NCBI GenBank assembly: GCA_029202385.1
Contig: CP119314.1
Location: forward strand, 250,501-314,500
Origin: Candidatus Sphingomonas phytovorans
GTDB taxonomy: Bacteria > Pseudomonadota > Alphaproteobacteria > Sphingomonadales > Sphingomonadaceae
DNA length: 64,000 nt
Direction: 5' to 3'
The position numbers and the translations under genes are program-made. Below the pieces are notes generated by a model. It had not been told where the DNA came from. It searched no databases and was given only the letters and a program-made list of their open reading frames with translations. Of the stretch, positions 44,126 through 53,197 are shown one piece after another; within the stretch, counting starts at the first letter, position 1, and the number at the start of each line of letters is the position of its first letter.

Positions 44126-44256
44126 CCGTTCGTGCCGAGTAGGGGCGAGCAGGCGAAGCCGTACCGAGAGCCTGTATCGAAGCACGGGTAGCTCTTGAAA
44201 CGCTTGCCCGTCGATACGCCATCTCGACAGGCTCGATGGCTATTCGGGGCGAACGG
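44126..44256. repeat. Long imperfect palindromic element (131 bp)
   Basis: The left end CCGTTCGTGCCGAGTAG and right end CTATTCGGGGCGAACGG are imperfect reverse complements, with an inner GTATCGA/TCGATAC pair. This is the form of a non-autonomous REP/MITE-like element. It lies between the convergent RNase T2 and DUF4112 genes and could also act as a bidirectional terminator. Confidence 0.65.
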
Positions 44257-44289
44257 ACGAGGATAAATGCGCAGCGATCCAACTGATCG

Positions 44290-44721
44290 CTATTGATCGA
44301 TCACCGCGGACGACGGGTGGTGTTTGTCGAGATGGCGCTTGATGATGCGCAGGTTGCGGGTGTTCGACCGGAAGAAGAAATCCGGCACCGCGCCGACCCA
44401 TGGGATCAGGCCGAGCAGGAAATCCACGCCGATATTGCCCGCCATCCGTGCGATCTGAGTCTTGGACATGCCGAGATTGCGCGCTTCCCACGCCATCCAG
44501 CTCCCCATCAGCGCGGCGATGACCCCGCCGCCGATCGGGATGATGTCCAGGATCACGTCCAGCCCGACCCTGCGGTTGATGCCGGGAATGACGAACAGCC
44601 CTTCGAGCAGATGCTCCATCGCCACGACGCGCTTCCGTACTGACGCGGCATCGCGACCGGTCAGGTCGCCTGCGATCTTGCCTAGGGAATCGGGACTCAT
44701 TCTGGTCGCGCGGTTGGCCAT
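44290..44721 (-). CDS. DUF4112 membrane protein
   Basis: 143 residues. RRVGLDVILDIIPIGGGVIA, ALMGSWMAWEARNLGMSKTQ and GNIGVDFLLGLIPWVGAVPD are the DUF4112 core with two to three membrane helices. The biochemical role of the family is unknown. Its start lies 6 bp after the stop of the peptide-binding lipoprotein gene, forming a two-gene unit. Confidence 0.88.
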   Translation of the reverse strand: MANRATRMSPDSLGKIAGDLTGRDAASVRKRVVAMEHLLEGLFVIPGINRRVGLDVILDIIPIGGGVIAALMGSWMAWEARNLGMSKTQIARMAGNIGVDFLLGLIPWVGAVPDFFFRSNTRNLRIIKRHLDKHHPSSAVIDQ

Positions 44722-44727
44722 GTCACC

Positions 44728-46179
44728 TCATTTGGTGTCGTTACGCAGGTGATTCAACGGGTGCCACGCCCGGGAGTTCCCCTGCCATTGCCCCAGCCGG
44801 AGGGCGACAAGCGACCAGCGCAGCGGGCGCGCGATCGGAATATAGGCGATATCGGCCGCCAGCGCCGCATCAGCTTCGGCGATATGCGCGGCGCGGAGTT
44901 CAAGCGTGGGCGCGTCGCGGGCCGTCTCGATCGCTGCCTGTGCCTCCTGGCCGCACGGCTGGCACGCCGTGGCAAGATACCAGCGTGCACTGTCATAGGG
45001 GGCGACGGCGTCGATCAGCCGAAGATCCGCATCGGCATCGATTGGCACCCGTTTCGTTTCGATGCCGATCCTGTTCAGCCCGGCCGTGACGATGCCATAG
45101 ACGATGGTCGCCCCCGGGCCGTGTGGCAGCGCGATGCGAAGCGTCAGAGTTTCGCCATGCGCCGTCCGCCAGGCCCTGATTCGATCGAGGGCCGGCATGT
45201 CGTCGGGAGCCGGCGGATCGGCCCAGGCCGGGGTGGCGGGTCCCGATGCGGAGTCGAGCCGGTCAGGCAGGAGCTGGGTCGTCAAGTTCCAGGAGGGTAG
45301 AAAGGCGCTGACGATCGCCTGGCGGTCGACCGATCGGGCCACCACCGCACGGTTGTCGGCATCGGCAAGGAAGCCCTCGCGGTTGACGATCGCGAGGCCG
45401 AACAATCCTGCCGCAGGGTCGACTTTCTGATTGGCGGGCGCGATCTCCGCGGCGGCGAGCAGTGGCCAGTCGGCGAAAGTGCCGCCGGTTACCAGATCCG
45501 AATCCCGCGCGGCGAAACGTGCGATGGCGCGCGAGGCGCGCTCGCCGATCAGGCGGACATTCTGTTCGGGCCCCGGCTCGGCCGCATCGTCGTCGGGCGA
45601 GCGCAACGGGTCGAACGCCGGGCGCAGCATCACCCCGTCCCGATAGGTGGCGATAATACGGAACGGACCGGTTCCGCCGGGCGGCCGCGCCCGGAACAGA
45701 GCCATCTCGGGTTGAGCGAACAGCTTGAGCAGATCGGGGCGGGGACGCTTCAGCCGCACTTCGATCACCTGGGGTGTCATCTCGACGATCTCGTCGATCG
45801 CGCTGAGGAACGGGAGAAGGGGATTGCGCGATTGTGCCGCGATCTGGCGGCGGAGGATCGCCACCACTTCTTCGGCAGCGACCGGGCGGCCATCGCTCCA
45901 TTCGGCATCGCGCAGGCGGAAGATGTAGCTCATGCCCTCGTCGATCACGATCCAGCGCTCGGCGATGCCCGGTTCGATCTGCCCCGAGGCGTCGAAACGA
46001 ACCAGGCCCTGCGCGGTTGAGTCCACCAGCAGGCGGGACGATGTGCCGAGCGACCCCAGGGATGAATCGGCCAGTGCGGGGACGCCGCCGATCGCGCTGG
46101 CCACGACCGGGCCGGCATCCGATCGCCGGCCGCACCCCGCAAGCAGAAGCGCGATGAGGAGAAGGTGGCCTGTTCTCAT
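44728..46179 (-). CDS. Solute-binding lipoprotein, ABC peptide/nickel family 5
   Basis: 483 residues. Lipoprotein leader LLLIALLLAGC with lipobox LAGC. The body matches SBP family 5: GLVRFDASGQIEPGIAERW, FRLRDAEWSDGRPVAAEEVV (canonical LR.gvkwsDG element) and a C-terminal lobe with the late DADLRLIDAVAPYDSARWYL. It would bind a peptide or related ligand, but no ABC permease or ATPase genes are nearby, so an orphan binding or sensing role is possible. Confidence 0.85.
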   Translation of the reverse strand: MRTGHLLLIALLLAGCGRRSDAGPVVASAIGGVPALADSSLGSLGTSSRLLVDSTAQGLVRFDASGQIEPGIAERWIVIDEGMSYIFRLRDAEWSDGRPVAAEEVVAILRRQIAAQSRNPLLPFLSAIDEIVEMTPQVIEVRLKRPRPDLLKLFAQPEMALFRARPPGGTGPFRIIATYRDGVMLRPAFDPLRSPDDDAAEPGPEQNVRLIGERASRAIARFAARDSDLVTGGTFADWPLLAAAEIAPANQKVDPAAGLFGLAIVNREGFLADADNRAVVARSVDRQAIVSAFLPSWNLTTQLLPDRLDSASGPATPAWADPPAPDDMPALDRIRAWRTAHGETLTLRIALPHGPGATIVYGIVTAGLNRIGIETKRVPIDADADLRLIDAVAPYDSARWYLATACQPCGQEAQAAIETARDAPTLELRAAHIAEADAALAADIAYIPIARPLRWSLVALRLGQWQGNSRAWHPLNHLRNDTK

Positions 46180-46245
46180 CGAGTATCCCGGTACAGCAAG
46201 CGGCTTGGGTGGATGTTCATCTCGTTATCCTGCCATCCTCGCACG

Positions 46246-46455
46246 TCAGGCGCCACCAGCGACCGACTCATCATAGTGATAGCCTTCGAACTGGTCTTGG
46301 GCGACGCGCAGCGAGGTCGGAGATTTTCCGCGGATCGAGCTTCTTCACCTCGTCGTCCGATAGTCGCCCGAGTCCGGGTGCGGGGCACGTCGGCGCGAAT
46401 CGCAGCCGCCTGCCAGCAGGAACAGCGACGCAGTGCTGGCGAGCAGGTTTAACAA
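46246..46455 (-). pseudogene. Probable decayed small lipoprotein gene
   Basis: From TTG 46455 the frame gives a lipoprotein leader, LLASTASLFLLAGGC, then stops early. A second frame continues with RLSDDEVKKLDPRKISDLAA, and the first frame resumes with LRVAQDQFEGYHYDESVAGGA before a stop at 46246. Together they read as one small lipoprotein interrupted by two compensating shifts. Called by eye; the evidence is modest. Confidence 0.35.
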
Positions 46456-46934
46456 GCGCCTCGGCCTCGGCCGAAACCCCGTCCGGTCGGGGCGATTCCG
46501 AGGAGGCGAAGGGGAAATCAGCCCGGTTCCTATTGCCTTGTATGCCGAGCTTCCACCTGCCGTCATTCGAGCTCGAAACGGGCGTGGACAATAGTCGAAT
46601 CGGTCGGATTCGATCAGCGAATTCGCATTGATTCCGTGCTCGACACTGTGAGGCTTCACGGTGAATCCCACTTCTTTTGTCGAGGCTATTGCGGATGATG
46701 ATCGCATTGAAATTCGTATCTATTCTATCCATTGAAATTGTCCGGGCGCGTCGGAATGATTATTCCAGAATCTGCCAGGCCCGGTATCGTGTTCAGTATA
46801 ACTAAAGTAAAATTTGATGAATCCAAATAATATTATCTGTACGTATTTATGGTATCTGCGCACAAAGTTGCCGGGGTGCCGTAAAAAATTGCAAATGCCC
46901 GATACGCTGTAGACAAGTGCTGGTGAATGGGCGC
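46456..46934. other. AT-rich upstream region of the acyl-transfer cluster
   Basis: About 480 bp with no convincing gene. From about 46640 the sequence becomes distinctly AT-rich for this genome, as expected of a promoter region for the rightward SGNH/MBOAT genes. Longer frames here lack family resemblance and good starts. Confidence 0.4.
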
Positions 46935-47975
46935 ATGAACGCGCTGTTCAACAGAACATATGCTCCCATAGAAAGTATGATCCCCGTGTCGCATGGTACA
47001 GCGCAAGTGCCGCAGGCTGCTGCGCACTATCCGGAACTGCGGTCTCCGACGATCCGCCCTTTGCTGCGCATGCTGTTTGACCGGACGGCGGTACTCCTGC
47101 TGGGCACCGCGGTAGGGGCTGCGATAGGCTGGGCGTTCCAGGCCGGTAGCGAAGCCTCCGCGGCAGCGGTTCCCCCCCCGGCCCGGCCGGCTCCATATCG
47201 CCCGGCAACATCTCCGACTCAGTCGGAGGACGCCCTGGTGCGGCAATATGCGATGCCATTCCAGCAGCTTGTGAAGACGGTCGCGGCGGGCAACCGGATC
47301 AGGATCGGCGTCTTCGGCGACAGCTTCGGTGATGGCGTGTGGTGGGGGCTCGCACAGCAATTGCCGGGCAAGGCCGGGTTCGAAGTGGTCAAGTTCAGTC
47401 AGCCGGCCACCGGCTTCACTCGCTACAAAAGCCTGAACCTGGAGACTCACGCGACCGAACAACTTGGGGATGCGCCGCTCGACATCGCAATCATCTCGTT
47501 CGGCGCGAACGATGCGCAGGGGATCATCACGCCCGAGGGCAAATATGCCAAGTTCATGGGGCCGCTCTGGCAGCAGGAGGTCGGTGGACGGCTCGATCGT
47601 TATGTCGCGCTGATGCGGCGTCATCATGCGATGGTCTATTGGGTCGGGCTGCCGCGCATCGGCAAGGAAGCGCTCGACGCCGACGTCATGGCGATCAATG
47701 ATTTCTACGCGACGCGGATGGCGAAGCTCGGCGTGCCGTTCATCGATACGCGCCCGGTCGCTTCCGACGCGCGGGGCAATTTCGCGACCTATCTCAATGA
47801 TCCGAAGTCCGGAAAGCGAACGCTGATCCGAGCGGCCGATGGCGTGCATATGTCGATGACCGGCTATATCTGGATCACGCGGGACCTTGCTGGCCGTATC
47901 CGCAGCTATGCCGATGCAGCGCGCGCCGTGGTCGGCACGTCGACCACCGGCGGGGGCAGGGAAGCCGGCAAGTGA
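46935..47975 (+). CDS. SGNH-hydrolase-like protein (DUF459), membrane-anchored
   Basis: 346 residues from ATG 46935. A membrane helix (LLLGTAVGAAIGWAFQAG, about residues 55-72) is followed by a Pro/Ala stretch and an SGNH domain. Its blocks are GVFGDSFGDGVWWGL (nucleophile Ser), ISFGANDAQG (Asn) and RAADGVHMSMTGY (Asp-x-x-His). DUF459 proteins are linked to O-acyl modification of surface polysaccharides. It overlaps the next SGNH gene (GTGA). GTG 46917 is an alternative start. Confidence 0.82.
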   Translation: MNALFNRTYAPIESMIPVSHGTAQVPQAAAHYPELRSPTIRPLLRMLFDRTAVLLLGTAVGAAIGWAFQAGSEASAAAVPPPARPAPYRPATSPTQSEDALVRQYAMPFQQLVKTVAAGNRIRIGVFGDSFGDGVWWGLAQQLPGKAGFEVVKFSQPATGFTRYKSLNLETHATEQLGDAPLDIAIISFGANDAQGIITPEGKYAKFMGPLWQQEVGGRLDRYVALMRRHHAMVYWVGLPRIGKEALDADVMAINDFYATRMAKLGVPFIDTRPVASDARGNFATYLNDPKSGKRTLIRAADGVHMSMTGYIWITRDLAGRIRSYADAARAVVGTSTTGGGREAGK

Positions 47976-49207
47976 GGCCGGCGCTGCTGATCCTCGCCTC
48001 GCTGTCGGCACCGGCGGCTGCATCGACCTGCGCCGGGGCGCTTTGCAACCCCGAAGCGCTGGCGCCTTACTTCGTCAGGCTGACGGCAGCCGTCGAAACG
48101 CGGGGCGCACCGCCCGTCCACATCCTGCAGATCGGCGATAGCCATACCGCTGGCGATGCCGTGACCGGTGGGTGGCGCGATCTGCTGCAAGCACGGTTCG
48201 GCGGTGGCGGGCGCGGTGTGTTGCCGCCCGGCCGGCCCTATGATGGTTATGTCACCCGGGGCGTGACTGCCTCGATGTCGCCCGGCTGGGCGATTGGCGC
48301 GACTTTCGGCAAGGGCGCTGTCGCGCCGCGGCCGTTGCTCGGCCTTTCGGGCTTCAGCATGGCGGCGATGCGGAGCGGGGCCAGCATGGCACTGAATGCC
48401 GCACCGGGCATGGGCTTCGACCGGTTCGTGCTGTGCGCGATTGGCGGGCCGGATGCTGGCGGGGTAAGCGTCCGGTTCGACGGGCAGGATCAGGGGCGCC
48501 TGGATTTCGCAGCTCCGTCGTCCCGGCCGATCTGTCGGACGATCCGGTCGACAACGTTGCGTGCGTCGGTCGAGATCATCGCCGCCTCCCGATCGCTGAC
48601 GATCACTTCCTGGGCCACTTTCCACGATGATGGCGGCGTCGCGCTGTCCAATCTCGGTGTGGTCGGGTCGCAACTCGCGCATTTTGCGCGGACCGACGAT
48701 GCGGTCGTCGCTGAGGAACTCAAGGCCTACCGGCCCGACCTGATCGTACTTGCTTTCGGCACGAACGAGGGTTTCGCGCCGCATTTCGATCCCGTCGCAT
48801 TCGAGGCCGTGCTGCGCTCGCAGATCACGCGCCTCCGCCTGCTCTCGGGCAACGTCCCGATGCTGTTGCTGGGCGCGCCGGACTCGCTCAGCCGCCAGCC
48901 CGCGCTTCGCGCGAACGCGCCCGGTGCACTGACCGGTTGTGAGGGCGCGGATGAGCAGTCCATGCTGTTCGCGCCGCCAGCGCTGGCCGCGGTGCGCGAG
49001 ATCCAGCGCCGGGTGGCGGGCGACATGGGCGTGGCCTGGTGGGATTGGCAATCGCGGATGGGTGGCCCCTGCGCTGCCCGCAACTGGGTCCAGCGCGCCG
49101 CCCCATTGATGCGGCGCGACTATGTCCATTTCAACAATGCGGGCGGACTGGAGGTCGCGCGGCGGCTCCAGGCCGACCTCGACAGGGGAGCCGCGACCGC
49201 GGAATAA
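47972..49207 (+). CDS. Second SGNH/GDSL-type exported protein
   Basis: 411 residues from GTG 47972. Signal peptide (ALLILASLSAPAAAS), then ILQIGDSHTAGDAVTGGW (block I with Ser), VLAFGTNEGF (Asn) and a late RRDYVHFNNAGG (Asp/His). It resembles AlgX/AlgJ-like or GDSL esterase proteins that transfer or remove acyl groups on polysaccharide in the periplasm. Located between a DUF459 gene and an MBOAT gene, 2 bp before the latter. Confidence 0.82.
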   Translation: MRPALLILASLSAPAAASTCAGALCNPEALAPYFVRLTAAVETRGAPPVHILQIGDSHTAGDAVTGGWRDLLQARFGGGGRGVLPPGRPYDGYVTRGVTASMSPGWAIGATFGKGAVAPRPLLGLSGFSMAAMRSGASMALNAAPGMGFDRFVLCAIGGPDAGGVSVRFDGQDQGRLDFAAPSSRPICRTIRSTTLRASVEIIAASRSLTITSWATFHDDGGVALSNLGVVGSQLAHFARTDDAVVAEELKAYRPDLIVLAFGTNEGFAPHFDPVAFEAVLRSQITRLRLLSGNVPMLLLGAPDSLSRQPALRANAPGALTGCEGADEQSMLFAPPALAAVREIQRRVAGDMGVAWWDWQSRMGGPCAARNWVQRAAPLMRRDYVHFNNAGGLEVARRLQADLDRGAATAE

Positions 49208-49209
49208 TC

Positions 49210-50622
49210 ATGCTGTTTCCCACGCTCACCTTCGGCGTTTTCTTTCTCGTCGTCTTCGCCATGGTCTGGTCGGTGCGCTCCAACGAGTGGCGCAAGCTCC
49301 TCCTGCTCGTCGCGAGCTGGGTGTTCTATGGCGCCTGGGACTGGCGGTTTGTACCGCTGCTGATCTTCTCGGCGCTGATGAACTGGGCAGTCGCGGCCGG
49401 GCTCGCGAGCGATCGCTTCGCCGGCCGGCGCAAGCTCCTGCTGCTCTGCGGCGTCGCGGCCAATCTGATCATCCTCGGCTTCTTCAAATATTTCGACTTC
49501 TTCACGGAACAGGTCGGCGCGACGCTCGCCGCGATCGGGTTCGAGCGCGACCTGCCGATGCTGCGGGTGATCCTGCCGATCGGCATCTCCTTCTTCACCT
49601 TCCAGGGCATCAGCTATGTCGTCGATATCTATCGCCGGCGGGTTCAGCCGGCAGCGCTCCTCGACATCCTGCTGCTGATGTCGTTCTTCCCGCACCTCGT
49701 CGCGGGACCGATCGTTCGCGCGGCGGATCTCGTGCCGCAATTCCAGTCGCGCCCGAAGCTCGACCGGTCGATGGTGTCGATGGCGCTGCTGCTCATTGTC
49801 TGGGGATTGTTCAAGAAGACGGTGATCGCCTCGGAACTGGCGGTCGGCTTCGTCGACCCGGTGTTCGCCGATCCAGCATCGCATTCGGCCCTCGACCTTG
49901 TCTTCGCAGCCTATGGCTATGCTGTGCAGATCTATTGCGACTTCTCCGCCTATACCGATATGGCTATCGGGCTGGCCGCGCTGCTCGGCTATCGCTTCCC
50001 GCGCAATTTCGACCAGCCTTACCGCGCGACCTCGCTGCAGGAATTCTGGCGGCGCTGGCACATCACCCTGTCGCAATGGCTCCGCGACTATCTCTATATC
50101 GAGGCGCTTGGCGGCAGCCGGGCAGGGAAGGTTGCCACCTATCGCAACCTGATGGTGACGATGCTGCTCGGCGGCCTGTGGCACGGTGCGAGCTGGACCT
50201 TCATCATCTGGGGCGGTCTGCACGGCGGCGCGCTGGCGGTGGAACGCTTCTGGGCGGATCACGCACCGAAGCATTGGCCGCCACTGCCGATTTGGGCGAG
50301 GTTGCTCGTCACCTTCCACGTGGTCGTGCTCGGCTGGATATTTTTCCGGGCGGCGAGCTTCGCCGACGCCATGGCCTATCTCGGCGGCATCCTGAATCCC
50401 TTGGGTGGCCCCTCCGGTTTCACCGCGTCGCCGCTGATCGTGCTGCTGGTCGGTCTCGGCCTTGCCATCCACGCCACGCCGACGCGGTGGATAGGCGGCA
50501 TTGCCCTGCGCATCCGTAGCTTCCCCGCGCCACTGGTCGGCGTCGGGCTGGCGGCCCTGATCCTCGTCGTCGATGCCATGCGTTTCGAAGGCGTAGCCCC
50601 GTTCATCTATTATCGCTTCTAG
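49210..50622 (+). CDS. MBOAT-family O-acyltransferase (AlgI-like)
   Basis: 470 residues from ATG 49210 with ten or more membrane helices. Family marks: KYFDFF, LPIGISFFTFQGISYVVDIY, YCDFSAYTDMAIG, FWRRWHITLSQWLRDYLYI and the catalytic His in MLLGGLWHGASWTF. AlgI-type proteins pass acyl groups across the membrane to periplasmic SGNH partners, which here are encoded just upstream, so the three probably acylate a surface polysaccharide. Confidence 0.94.
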   Translation: MLFPTLTFGVFFLVVFAMVWSVRSNEWRKLLLLVASWVFYGAWDWRFVPLLIFSALMNWAVAAGLASDRFAGRRKLLLLCGVAANLIILGFFKYFDFFTEQVGATLAAIGFERDLPMLRVILPIGISFFTFQGISYVVDIYRRRVQPAALLDILLLMSFFPHLVAGPIVRAADLVPQFQSRPKLDRSMVSMALLLIVWGLFKKTVIASELAVGFVDPVFADPASHSALDLVFAAYGYAVQIYCDFSAYTDMAIGLAALLGYRFPRNFDQPYRATSLQEFWRRWHITLSQWLRDYLYIEALGGSRAGKVATYRNLMVTMLLGGLWHGASWTFIIWGGLHGGALAVERFWADHAPKHWPPLPIWARLLVTFHVVVLGWIFFRAASFADAMAYLGGILNPLGGPSGFTASPLIVLLVGLGLAIHATPTRWIGGIALRIRSFPAPLVGVGLAALILVVDAMRFEGVAPFIYYRF

Positions 50623-50631
50623 GAAGAAGAC

Positions 50632-50949
50632 ATGCCTGCTGCTCAGGAATTCCCCGTGGATCTGCCCGGCCCGGTCTCGCAGGAGCACGAGCTGCGCTGG
50701 ACGACGATCGTTATCGCCGTGGCCACTGTCTCACTGACCCTGACAAACGCAGCGTCGATTGAAAGCTGGAGCGCTGAGCTGACGCCCGGGCCTCGGGTGG
50801 CGCAATTGCTCGACCGTGCCGGCAACTGGCGCGCGACCACCGATCGCGCCGGGCTGGGCAGCCCGCGCGCGACAATGCACCGGATATGGAAACGCCTTGA
50901 GCAGGCCTCCTGGCCGGGCGATCCTGCCGGTGCCCAGGCGCGTGGGTGA
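50632..50949 (+). CDS. Hypothetical membrane-anchored protein after the MBOAT gene
   Basis: 105 residues. One helix (WTTIVIAVATVSLTLTNAAS) near the N-terminus, then a polar part (LTPGPRVAQLLDRAGNWRAT, MHRIWKRLEQASWPGD). No recognised family. It starts 9 bp after the MBOAT stop with GGAAGA as ribosome site and probably belongs to the acyl-transfer operon. Confidence 0.6.
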   Translation: MPAAQEFPVDLPGPVSQEHELRWTTIVIAVATVSLTLTNAASIESWSAELTPGPRVAQLLDRAGNWRATTDRAGLGSPRATMHRIWKRLEQASWPGDPAGAQARG

Positions 50950-50994
50950 CGATCGATTCCGCATATCTCATTGAGCGGACGCCGTATCCCCGGG

Positions 50995-52572
50995 TCAGCC
51001 TGCCTGATGATGTTGCGAGGCTGTGAACAATGCCCGTGCTTCGTCCGCGGTGACGGGGGTGCTGAACAACTGGCCCTGGCCTTCTTCGCACCCTGTGCCG
51101 ATCAGGGAAGCTTCCTGGTCGGCGGCATCGATCCCGTCTGCTGCGATGGTGAGGCCAAGGCCGTGCCCGAGGCCGACCAGGGCTTTGACGATGCTCCTGC
51201 TTTCAACCTCGCCGACCATGGCATGGATGAAACTCCGGTCGATCTTGATCTTGTCGAGCTTCAGATTGCGCAGGTGGTAAAGGCTTGAATAGCCGGTGCC
51301 GAAATTGTCGAGGGCGATACGTACGCCGGCGGCGCGGAGCGCGCCGAGTACCAGTTGCGCATTCTCCATGTCGGCGACCAGTGCGCTTTCGGTGATCTCG
51401 ATCTCGAGCCGCGTGGGCGAAAGGCCGGCTTCCGTGAGAATGCGCACCATGCGGGCCGCGACAAGCCGATCCTTGAGCTGGCTCGGATAGAAATCGACCG
51501 AAACGGTGACATGCGGCGGCCAGTGGTGCGCTGCCTCGCAGGCCTGGCGCAGGATCCGCTCGGCGAGCACATGGATCAGCCCCACCTCTTCGGCGATCGC
51601 GATGAAACGCTCGATGGCGATCTCGCCCTGTTCGGGGTCGATCCAGCGCGGAGTCACCTCGAAGCCGGTGATCTCATGGGTCTGGAGGTTGACGGTCGGC
51701 TGGTACATCGCCTCGATTCGCCCGGCATCGATGGCGGCACGAAGCGCGGTTTCCATCGCCGCGCGCTCCTGGACACGCAGGTCCATCTCCGCTTCGAAGA
51801 AACGCAGTGCGGAGCGTCGTTCGGCCTTGGCGCGGTACAGCGCCACGTCCGCCTTGCGCATCGCCTCGTCGACGGTTGCGGCGTCGCCCGGGACGAGGGC
51901 GATGCCGATGCCCGCACCGACACGATGGATCGCCCTGCTGGCTTCGATCGGCAGGTCGAGCGCTTCGATCACGCGCAAGGCGATATTCGTGGCGGCTTCC
52001 GGCCCGGCGAGATGCGGTGCAAGGATGGCGAATTCATCGCCGCCGAAGCGCGCGACCATGTCGCCTTCGCGCATTGCAGCGCTCAGCCGGTGCGCGACGA
52101 CGACAAGCACCTCATCGCCGATGCCATGGCCATGGAGGTCGTTGACCTGCTTGAAACCGTTGAGATCAAGCAGGAACACGCCATGCGAGGCACCCGCGCG
52201 CGGCGGCGCGGCAAGCGCGGCGCGAAGAGCATCGTCATATTGCCGCCGGTTCGGCAGGCCGGTCAGCCCGTCCTGATAGGCGAGTTCGCGGGCGTGGTGC
52301 TCTGCTGCGATGCGCCTGGCCATTTCCCGCTTCTGAACCAGATATTGGCGGATGCTGTAGAGAAGCAGGGTAACGCCGAGCAGGGCGCCGATGAGCAGCG
52401 CTTCATCGAGTTCGATTTCCGCCTGGCGGACACCGATACCGGGCTCGTTGTCGAAGATGTCGATCGCATAGGCCAAGTAGAGCGCGACGAGCGTACCGAC
52501 GAATATCAGCGACAAATCCCGGATCGTGAACCTGTGGCGAATGATGAAGCTCCAGAGTCGGGCAATACTCAT
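50995..52572 (-). CDS. Membrane GGDEF-EAL protein with an altered EAL site
   Basis: 525 residues from ATG 52572. Two membrane helices (LSLIFVGTLVALYLAYAI; LLIGALLGVTLLLYSI), a GGDEF domain with intact RFGGDEFAIL, and an EAL domain. In the latter the EAL signature reads FEVTPRW, the metal-binding DDFGTG is LDNFGTG, and the usual AEGVE is ADGID. The cyclase half looks active, whereas the phosphodiesterase half is probably weak or only binds c-di-GMP. Monocistronic and convergent with the MBOAT cluster. Confidence 0.88.
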   Translation of the reverse strand: MSIARLWSFIIRHRFTIRDLSLIFVGTLVALYLAYAIDIFDNEPGIGVRQAEIELDEALLIGALLGVTLLLYSIRQYLVQKREMARRIAAEHHARELAYQDGLTGLPNRRQYDDALRAALAAPPRAGASHGVFLLDLNGFKQVNDLHGHGIGDEVLVVVAHRLSAAMREGDMVARFGGDEFAILAPHLAGPEAATNIALRVIEALDLPIEASRAIHRVGAGIGIALVPGDAATVDEAMRKADVALYRAKAERRSALRFFEAEMDLRVQERAAMETALRAAIDAGRIEAMYQPTVNLQTHEITGFEVTPRWIDPEQGEIAIERFIAIAEEVGLIHVLAERILRQACEAAHHWPPHVTVSVDFYPSQLKDRLVAARMVRILTEAGLSPTRLEIEITESALVADMENAQLVLGALRAAGVRIALDNFGTGYSSLYHLRNLKLDKIKIDRSFIHAMVGEVESRSIVKALVGLGHGLGLTIAADGIDAADQEASLIGTGCEEGQGQLFSTPVTADEARALFTASQHHQAG

Positions 52573-52833
52573 GAGGAATCCTAACCGGCAGCACGTCTCC
52601 ACCCAAATCGTTGAAAAGTGATGAGTCGAAGGATCAGGTGAACAACAGGGGTCGCACAGGGCGGGGGAGGTGATCTGGTCGTGACCTCTCTACCTCGAGG
52701 TGGATCGGTCCCGTGCATCAAGAGGCGCCGGTCGATACAGGGGATGTTGCACCTGCTCACCACGACAAATCCAGGTGATGCCTGTGGCTCGATCCGCCCC
52801 CGGAAGAGGCAGTCGGGGCTGAGCAATGGTATA

Positions 52834-53146
52834 TGGTGCGGGCGGGGGGACTCGAACCCCCACAGGCCTTGCGGCCCTACGGATTTTCTTACCAGCTACG
52901 GCTTTCGCCGCCGCCCGCTCGGGCGTTTGTGGTCTGGACTATCCCTTCACCGTGCCCCGCATGGCGGGGGGTAGGTGCTGCCCGTCTAGTCTCTACACCT
53001 TCCCGTCGGGCACCTGTCCCTTCGGGCTTGGCTCGGGATTGCCATCTTACAGGGTTCCCCGAATTTGAGCAGTTCTACATCGCGGGTTTCCCCGCGAGCA
53101 CTCAAGTCTTTAAGTCCGGTGCGTCTACCAATTTCGCCACGCCCGC
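52834..53146 (-). tRNA. tRNA-Leu(UAA) interrupted by a group I intron
   Basis: The minus strand reads GCGGGCG at the 5' end and pairs with CGCCCGC before ACCA at the 3' end. D arm GCG...CGC, anticodon stem CGGA/TCCG, long variable arm GGCC-GCAA-GGCC and T arm GGGGGTTCGAGTCCCCC are all present. The anticodon is UAA after removal of an intron between U34 and A35. CCA is encoded. Exons are 53112-53146 and 52834-52887; the mature tRNA is 89 nt with CCA. Confidence 0.92.
52888..53111 (-). ncRNA. Group I self-splicing intron in tRNA-Leu(UAA), 224 nt
   Basis: Begins after U34 and ends in G before AAAATCCG. P1 forms between exon ACUU and intron GAGU (intron bases 9-12) with the required splice-site U-G pair. 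The R region GTAGAGACTAGACGGG and S region AAGGGATAGTCC give P7 pairing GACUA/UAGUC, the guanosine-binding core. AATTCGGGGAACC and GGCAATCCCGAGCCAAGCCC closely resemble the cyanobacterial tRNA-Leu(UAA) intron. No endonuclease is encoded. Confidence 0.92.
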
Positions 53147-53197
53147 ATGGCCTGCGACGAAGCGCAGGGAAGGGCGGGTGTCAACCCGCGGCGGTCG

